This document shows, one piece after another, positions 59,344 to 64,000 of a stretch of DNA of 64,000 nucleotides; position 1 is the stretch's first letter; every line of letters starts with the position of its first letter. A program made the translations under genes and the position numbers. Source of the DNA: Sandarakinorhabdus limnophila DSM 17366. Its GTDB lineage: Bacteria; Pseudomonadota; Alphaproteobacteria; Sphingomonadales; Sphingomonadaceae. The notes below the pieces were generated by a model, which ran no database searches, was not told where the DNA came from, and was given only the letters and a program-made list of their open reading frames with translations. The stretch lies in the NCBI RefSeq assembly GCF_000420765.1, contig NZ_ATVO01000007.1:1-64000 (forward strand). Direction: 5' to 3'.

Positions 59344-60135
59344 ATGTTGAAATCTCCACGCCTCGCATTGGCCACGGTCTTTGCCGTGGTCGGGCTCTCC
59401 GCCGCGCCGGCCCAAGCGGTGCTCACGACCTTCGCCAATTTCACCGGTATCAATTCCGTGTCCGGCGTTCGTTTCCAGAACAGCGCTCCCGACGATGTCA
59501 GCGGCGCCACCGGCTCGCTGTACACCATTGATCCTCTGACGAATGTGCCGGGCTCCCGCCTGGACAACTTTTCGTTCCTGCTGCCGGCGCTTGCCGCGTC
59601 CATCACCAATGTCACGGCATCGTTGACGTTGCTGTCCAGCACGGCGTCGCCGGCCCAGACTGTCGGTGGCTTCACCCTCCAGCCCGGCCTCGCTGGCGGC
59701 TTCTCGTTCCTGTCGACCAGCGCAATCTCGGTCGGCGGGACCAACTACGCTGCTGGCGCGAACCTGCTCTCGGGCACGTTCACCGATGTCAGCATCGCGG
59801 GGCAGTCCAATGCTTCGGCCGCGGCCTACAACGGTTCGACCGGCGGTGGTTCGACCATCTTGTTCACGTCGGATTTCGTGAGCTTCGTGCCCAATAGCGA
59901 CTTTGACATGTCGATTTCGCTGACCTCGCTGGCGCCGCTGTTGTTCGCTAACCCGGGCGCCGCTTTGCGTTCGTTCGAAGCCTACAGCACCGGCAGCTTC
60001 TCCAGTGACCCGGCAGCGATCGTCGTCGGCGGCGTTCCTGAACCGTCGGTCTGGGCCATGCTGATCGCCGGCTTCGGCCTCGTCGGCTTCCAGGCCCGTC
60101 GTCGCCGCATTGCGGCACTGGCCACCACTGCCTGA
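59344..60135 (+). CDS. PEP-CTERM sorting domain protein
   Basis: 263 residues: signal peptide (MLKSPRLALATVFAVVGLSAAPAQA), a Ser/Thr/Asn-rich beta domain, and at 231-263 the sorting tail VPEPSVWAMLIAGFGLVG plus QARRRR. Exosortase would cut it and move it out, as for proteins of exopolysaccharide or floc matrices. ATG 59344 is chosen from the sigma-54 promoter and GGAGTGAAG ribosome site. No exosortase gene is in the window. Low-complexity composition suggests a matrix or adhesive role. Confidence 0.92.
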   Translation: MLKSPRLALATVFAVVGLSAAPAQAVLTTFANFTGINSVSGVRFQNSAPDDVSGATGSLYTIDPLTNVPGSRLDNFSFLLPALAASITNVTASLTLLSSTASPAQTVGGFTLQPGLAGGFSFLSTSAISVGGTNYAAGANLLSGTFTDVSIAGQSNASAAAYNGSTGGGSTILFTSDFVSFVPNSDFDMSISLTSLAPLLFANPGAALRSFEAYSTGSFSSDPAAIVVGGVPEPSVWAMLIAGFGLVGFQARRRRIAALATTA

Positions 60136-60183
60136 TCCTGCCGGGCGGCGCCAAAACACCGCCCACAGGTTCAAGCGCGCCTT

Positions 60184-60213
60184 TCGGCGGCAGGCCTTTC
60201 AGCCTGCCGCCGA
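60184..60213. terminator. Hairpin between convergent genes
   Basis: 12-bp stem TCGGCGGCAGGC / GCCTGCCGCCGA with CTTTCA loop, 48 bases after the PEP-CTERM stop. It lacks a T run on the plus side, so it may act weakly or in both directions for the convergent genes. Confidence 0.55.
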
Positions 60214-60262
60214 TTGGCGTTCAAGGGCCCTTGCCGCCGGAGCCGGGAACCTCAGTTCAAGA

Positions 60263-63200
60263 TCAGGCGGCGGCCCTTGCCGCCAGCCCCGGCCATTTCG
60301 CCCACAGCGCCGTCCGGCGGGTTGCGACTTCACCGCGCGCCTTGTCCTTCACCGGGCCGAACCCGCGTACGTCCATCGGCAGTTTGGCGATGGCGATGGC
60401 GAGGCCGATGTTGGCGGGGTTCACGTCGGTGCAGAGGCGATCGACGTCGGCCTCAAACGCCGCGATGTCGGCGCGTTCGTGGCGGCGTTCTTCGCTGTAG
60501 CCGAAGATGTCGAGCTTGCTGCCGCGCAGGCCCTTGAACTTGGCCAACACGCCGAACGCCTTGAAGATCCATGGGCCGAAACTGATCTTCTTCGGGCGGC
60601 CGGTGGCGGGATCGGTGCGAGTGATCAGCGGCGGGGCCAGCAGCACGCGCGGTTTGCCGCCGGAGAATTGGGCGGAATATGCCGCTTCGAAACGGCCGTC
60701 GCTGTACAGGCGGGCGACTTCATATTCGTCCTTGTAGGCCATCAGCTTGTAGAGGCTCTTGGCGACCGCTTCGGCAAAGGCGTCGCCGCCGGCAGTGCGG
60801 GCCTTGTCCACTTGCGCACGGAAGCGCGCGGCGTAGGCGGCGTCTTGATAAAGGATCAGGTCGGCTTCGCGGCGGGCGATCATCTCGTCCAGCGTGGTGG
60901 CGGGCGGTTCCGGCTGGGGCCCGCGCGTGGCTTCAACGAGCGCCAGCACCTGATCGGGGCGGGTGGCGAGCAGGCGGCCCAGCGCAAAGGCCTTCTTGTT
61001 GAAGGGGATGGCGACGCCGTTCAGATCAATCGCGGCCTCGATGCTCTCGCGCTTCAGCGGGATCAGGCCCTTCTGCCAGGCATAGCCCATCAGCAGGATG
61101 TTGCTGCCGATGGCATCACCCAACAGCGCCGTGGCCACCGTATCGGCGGCGATGAAATCGCAGGCGTTGGGGTTGCTGGCCTTGCGGATGGTGCGTTCCA
61201 CCTGCGCGCTGTGGAAATCGAAATCGCGGTTGCGCACGAAATCGGATGTGGGCGCGATATCGGCGTTGGCGATCACGGCGGTGCGTTCCGGCACCATCAG
61301 CGTCTGGGTCGGCTTGTCGGCCGCGACCACGGCATCGCAGGCCAGCACGACATCGGCGCTGCCGGCCATGATGCGCGGGGAGAGGAGATCATCGTTGGAC
61401 CCGGCGATGCGGACATGGCTGTAAACCGCGCCGCCCTTCTGGGCGAGGCCGGCCATATCGGCGGTGGTGCTGGCCAGACCTTCGATATGGGCGGCGGTGC
61501 CGAGCAGGGCCGAGACGGTGAGCACACCGGTGCCGCCGATGCCGGTGACCATGATGTTATAGCCATGGCCGGGGGCCGGGATGACCGGATCGGCAACGCC
61601 ATCAAGGGAGAACTCCGCCTTGGATTTCTTCACGTCGGCATCATCCACCGTGACGAAGCTGGGGCAGAAGCCTTTGACGCAGCTGTAATCTTTGTTGCAG
61701 CTTGATTGGTTGATGCGGCGCTTGCGGCCGAATTCGGTTTCCAGCGGCTCAACCGAGACGCAGTTGGACTGCACCGAACAATCGCCGCAGCCTTCGCACA
61801 CGGCCGGGTTGATGAAGACGCGGCGGGCCGGATCGACCAGCTGCTTGCGCTTGCGGCGGCGGCGCTTTTCGGCGGCGCAGGTCTGATCGAAGATGATCAC
61901 CGTGCAACCCGGCGTGGCGGCGAATTCCTGGGAGATATTCTCCAGTTCGCCGCGATCGAGCAGGCGCACGGCGGGCGGGATGGCGACGCCCCCCTTTGCC
62001 TTGTCGTAGCGATCAAGGTCCTCGGTGAGGATCACCACCTTCTTGGCATGTTCGGCCAGCATCTGCGCGGCGATCTGGTCCACGCCCAGTTCGCCGTCAT
62101 GCTTCTGCCCGCCGGTCATGGCGACGGCGTCGTTGTAGAGGATCTTGTAGGTGATGTTCACACCCGCCGCGATCGACTGGCGGATGGCGAGCAGGCCGGA
62201 GTGGAAATAGGTGCCGTCGCCCAGATTGGCGAAGACGTGCTTTTCACCGACGAACGGCGCTTCGCCCACCCAGGTCACGCCTTCGCCGCCCATCTGGGTG
62301 AAGGTTTCGGCGCGGTCCATCCATAGCGCCATGATGTGGCAGCCGATGCCGGCCAGGGCGCGCTGGCCTTCCGGCGCCTTGGTGGAGGTGTTGTGCGGGC
62401 AGCCGGAGCAGAAATAGGGGCTGCGCTTGACCGGGGTGATGTGCGCGGCGGATTTGCCGGCCTGATCGCGGAAGAAGGCGAGTGCGCTGCGGATCCGGTC
62501 GGTGTCGTGGAAATGCTGCAGGCGCGCCGCGATCACGTGGGCGATGACGCCCGGCGAAAGTTCATTGTCCGGGCTGAGCAGCCATTCGCCGCTCTCGTCA
62601 TGCTTTCCAACGACGCGCGGGCGCACGGACTCGCGCCAGTTATACAGCTGCCATTTCAGCTGATGTTCGACGAATTCGCGCTTTTCCTCGATCACGAGGA
62701 CTTCATCCAGGCCTTCGGCAAAGGCGCGCATGCCATCGGGCTCCAGCGGCCACGGCATGCCGACCTTGTAGACCTTCAGGCCAATGTCCGCAGCGACGCG
62801 CGCATCAATGCCGAGTTCGTCCAGCGCTTCCATCGTGTCGGCAAAGGCCTTGCCGGTGGAAACGATGCCGATGCGGGGCTTGGGCGAATCCCACACCACC
62901 CGGTCAATGCCGTTGGCCTTGGCAAAGGCCATGGCGGCAAAGCCCTTGTAACGTTGCAGGCGGGTATCTTCCTCGCGCCAGATGTCGCCGGGGCGGATGT
63001 GGACGCCGCCATCGGGGAATTCAAATTGCGGGATGATGATGGAACGGTTCTCGTGCGCCAGATCGACGGTGGCACTGGTTTCCACCGTATCGGCGGTCGC
63101 CTTGAAGCCGACCCAGGTGCCGGCAAAGCGGCTCATGGCGATGCCCAGCAGGCCATATTCGACGAATTCATGCACCGACGCGGGCGCCAGGAACGGCACG

Positions 63201-63706
63201 AAGGCCGCCTGGAAGTTATGGTCGCTCTGGTGGGGCAGGGTGGAGGATTTGGCGCCGTGATCATCGCCCACGATAGCGAGCACGCCGCCATGCGCCGACG
63301 TGCCGGCGGCGTTGCCGTGTTTCAGCACGTCCATGGCGCGATCGAGGCCGGGGCCCTTGCCGTACCAGATGCCGAAGACGCCATCGCGCTGCGCCGACGG
63401 GTTGAGCGCAACGTGCTGGCTGCCCCAGACGGCGGTGGCGCCCAGTTCTTCGTTCACGCCGGGAACGAAGTGGATATCCTGTTCCTTCAGCCACTTCTTG
63501 GCGCGCCAAAGCTCCTGATCATAACCGCCCAGCGGCGAGCCGCGATAACCGGAAATGAAACCGCCGGTGTTCAGCCCGGCGGCGGTGTCGCGCCATTTCT
63601 GCACCAGCGGCAACCGCACCAGCGCCTGCACGCCCGACATGAACACGCGGCCTTCGCGGAAGCGATATTTGTCTTCGAGGCTGACAGGCGGTAGACCGGC
63701 GACCAT
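60263..63706 (-). CDS. Fused indolepyruvate ferredoxin oxidoreductase
   Basis: 1147 residues joining the IorA-like thiamine diphosphate/2-oxoacid parts and the IorB-like gamma part in one chain. Early region: FISGYRGSPLGGYDQELWRA and GVNEELGATA; middle: YFCSGCPHNTSTK; iron-sulfur Cys clusters CEGCGDCSVQSNC and CNKDYSCVKGFC; C-terminal NAD/FAD-like VTGIGGTGVLTVSALLG. It decarboxylates aryl pyruvates to aryl-acyl-CoA with ferredoxin. ATG 63706 starts MVAGLPPVSLEDKYRFREG. Such single-chain forms are known in Proteobacteria. It could feed acyl-CoAs to the acyl-CoA block. Confidence 0.92.
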   Translation of the reverse strand: MVAGLPPVSLEDKYRFREGRVFMSGVQALVRLPLVQKWRDTAAGLNTGGFISGYRGSPLGGYDQELWRAKKWLKEQDIHFVPGVNEELGATAVWGSQHVALNPSAQRDGVFGIWYGKGPGLDRAMDVLKHGNAAGTSAHGGVLAIVGDDHGAKSSTLPHQSDHNFQAAFVPFLAPASVHEFVEYGLLGIAMSRFAGTWVGFKATADTVETSATVDLAHENRSIIIPQFEFPDGGVHIRPGDIWREEDTRLQRYKGFAAMAFAKANGIDRVVWDSPKPRIGIVSTGKAFADTMEALDELGIDARVAADIGLKVYKVGMPWPLEPDGMRAFAEGLDEVLVIEEKREFVEHQLKWQLYNWRESVRPRVVGKHDESGEWLLSPDNELSPGVIAHVIAARLQHFHDTDRIRSALAFFRDQAGKSAAHITPVKRSPYFCSGCPHNTSTKAPEGQRALAGIGCHIMALWMDRAETFTQMGGEGVTWVGEAPFVGEKHVFANLGDGTYFHSGLLAIRQSIAAGVNITYKILYNDAVAMTGGQKHDGELGVDQIAAQMLAEHAKKVVILTEDLDRYDKAKGGVAIPPAVRLLDRGELENISQEFAATPGCTVIIFDQTCAAEKRRRRKRKQLVDPARRVFINPAVCEGCGDCSVQSNCVSVEPLETEFGRKRRINQSSCNKDYSCVKGFCPSFVTVDDADVKKSKAEFSLDGVADPVIPAPGHGYNIMVTGIGGTGVLTVSALLGTAAHIEGLASTTADMAGLAQKGGAVYSHVRIAGSNDDLLSPRIMAGSADVVLACDAVVAADKPTQTLMVPERTAVIANADIAPTSDFVRNRDFDFHSAQVERTIRKASNPNACDFIAADTVATALLGDAIGSNILLMGYAWQKGLIPLKRESIEAAIDLNGVAIPFNKKAFALGRLLATRPDQVLALVEATRGPQPEPPATTLDEMIARREADLILYQDAAYAARFRAQVDKARTAGGDAFAEAVAKSLYKLMAYKDEYEVARLYSDGRFEAAYSAQFSGGKPRVLLAPPLITRTDPATGRPKKISFGPWIFKAFGVLAKFKGLRGSKLDIFGYSEERRHERADIAAFEADVDRLCTDVNPANIGLAIAIAKLPMDVRGFGPVKDKARGEVATRRTALWAKWPGLAARAAA

Positions 63707-63757
63707 GGCTGAGGCTCTTTGTGCATGTGCAAGATGGGTCAATAGTACTGACCTTTC

Positions 63758-63973
63758 TTGCGTCGCGCAAGCGGTAGCTCTGTGCCGGCGGGCGTGCAGC
63801 AGATCGCCGATAGCACACTGGCCGCCGCGCCGGGCCAGCTGGGCGATCCGGCCGGCGGCCAGGTTCAGGTGAAGGCCCCAGCCGGCCACTATCGCATCAC
63901 CGCCCGGCTGGCGCGGCCGTGGGCGCCGGACCAGCCGGTGAAGACGGTCGAGATCGATCTCGTGATGCGCTGA
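63758..63973 (+). pseudogene. C-terminal fragment of an unrecognised gene
   Basis: A 71-codon frame opening at TTG three codons after an in-frame stop, with the orderly end GHYRITARLARPWAPDQPVK and then TVEIDLVMR-stop. It reads like the end of a longer beta-rich protein, but no start or ribosome site was found, and its 5' part overlaps the control region of the facing oxidoreductase. It could also be chance. Confidence 0.3.
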
Positions 63974-63992
63974 GCTGCTCTCTCAGCTCAGC
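63969..63992. terminator. Hairpin after the 63758 fragment
   Basis: 9-bp stem GCTGAGCTG / CAGCTCAGC with a 6-base loop overlapping the TGA of the fragment. No T run is visible before the window ends. Confidence 0.4.
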
Positions 63993-64000
63993 CCTTCGAT

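Noticed and set aside
1-64000. CRISPR arrays, tRNA or rRNA genes, prophage
   Set aside because: No regularly spaced repeats, cloverleaf-like segments or phage structural genes were recognised in the gaps, though no RNA search tool was run.

Overview
The window looks like a chromosomal segment of a sphingomonad (Alphaproteobacteria, Sphingomonadales). This rests on high GC in almost every gene, three TonB-dependent receptors in 64 kb, PEPxxW-type PEP-CTERM proteins, a TPR-sulfotransferase beside a TonB receptor, DUF6702 and DUF5117-type secreted proteins, and short GTGA/ATGA gene overlaps. No rRNA, tRNA, CRISPR or prophage was seen. Genus cannot be set from the sequence alone.

Layout. 1-343: left end of an IS3-family insertion sequence, with its A7 frameshift site and terminal repeat visible. 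471-6457: a TonB receptor followed by three secreted phosphoester-type enzymes (calcium PI-PLC type, DUF218/YdcF type, and a zinc PLC/P1-nuclease fold), apparently one operon for scavenging phosphorylated substrates. 6800-11717: a second TonB receptor divergent from a TPR-sulfotransferase. 11710-16714: a tryptophan tryptophylquinone (TTQ) amine dehydrogenase locus (order B-E-D-A plus a cytochrome c), with a TetR regulator and a second, paralogous cytochrome c on the other side. 16744-20903: a minus-strand operon of small secreted protein, ABC ATPase, FtsX-type permease with a His/Asp/Glu-rich insert, DUF3299 protein and a serine hydrolase. 21068-31150: proteolysis and peptide uptake (M1 peptidase, DUF6702 protein, TonB receptor, M20 amidohydrolase, large zinc protease). 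31253-32796: thiol dioxygenase and glycerate kinase around a pair of REP-like repeats.

32886-51142 is an acyl-CoA catabolism neighbourhood: four acyl-CoA dehydrogenases (one a fusion), two thiolases, two family III CoA transferases, two crotonases and an HTD2-type hydratase. One pair resembles the mesaconyl-CoA C1-C4 CoA transferase/isomerase and mesaconyl-C4-CoA hydratase (Mct and Meh) of the 3-hydroxypropionate bicycle. Interspersed are a PEP-CTERM gene broken by an amber codon, a decayed second copy of a thiolase 3' end just after it, L-serine dehydratase and a GH36 alpha-galactosidase. 51212-58837: phosphodiesterase, glycosyltransferase, a deletion scar with an MgtC-like start, pyrB with a catalytically dead dihydroorotase-like partner, a Sel1/SPOR protein and an acyl-CoA synthetase. 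58838-60135: an AT-rich control region with a consensus sigma-54 promoter driving an intact PEP-CTERM gene. 60263-63706: a fused indolepyruvate ferredoxin oxidoreductase.

The strongest points for follow-up are the TTQ amine dehydrogenase locus bracketed by two related cytochromes, the Mct/Meh pair inside a beta-oxidation operon, the sigma-54 PEP-CTERM promoter with its palindromic upstream site, and the recombination footprint at 39.6-40.6 kb. All assignments come from reading motifs by eye; no database search was run.
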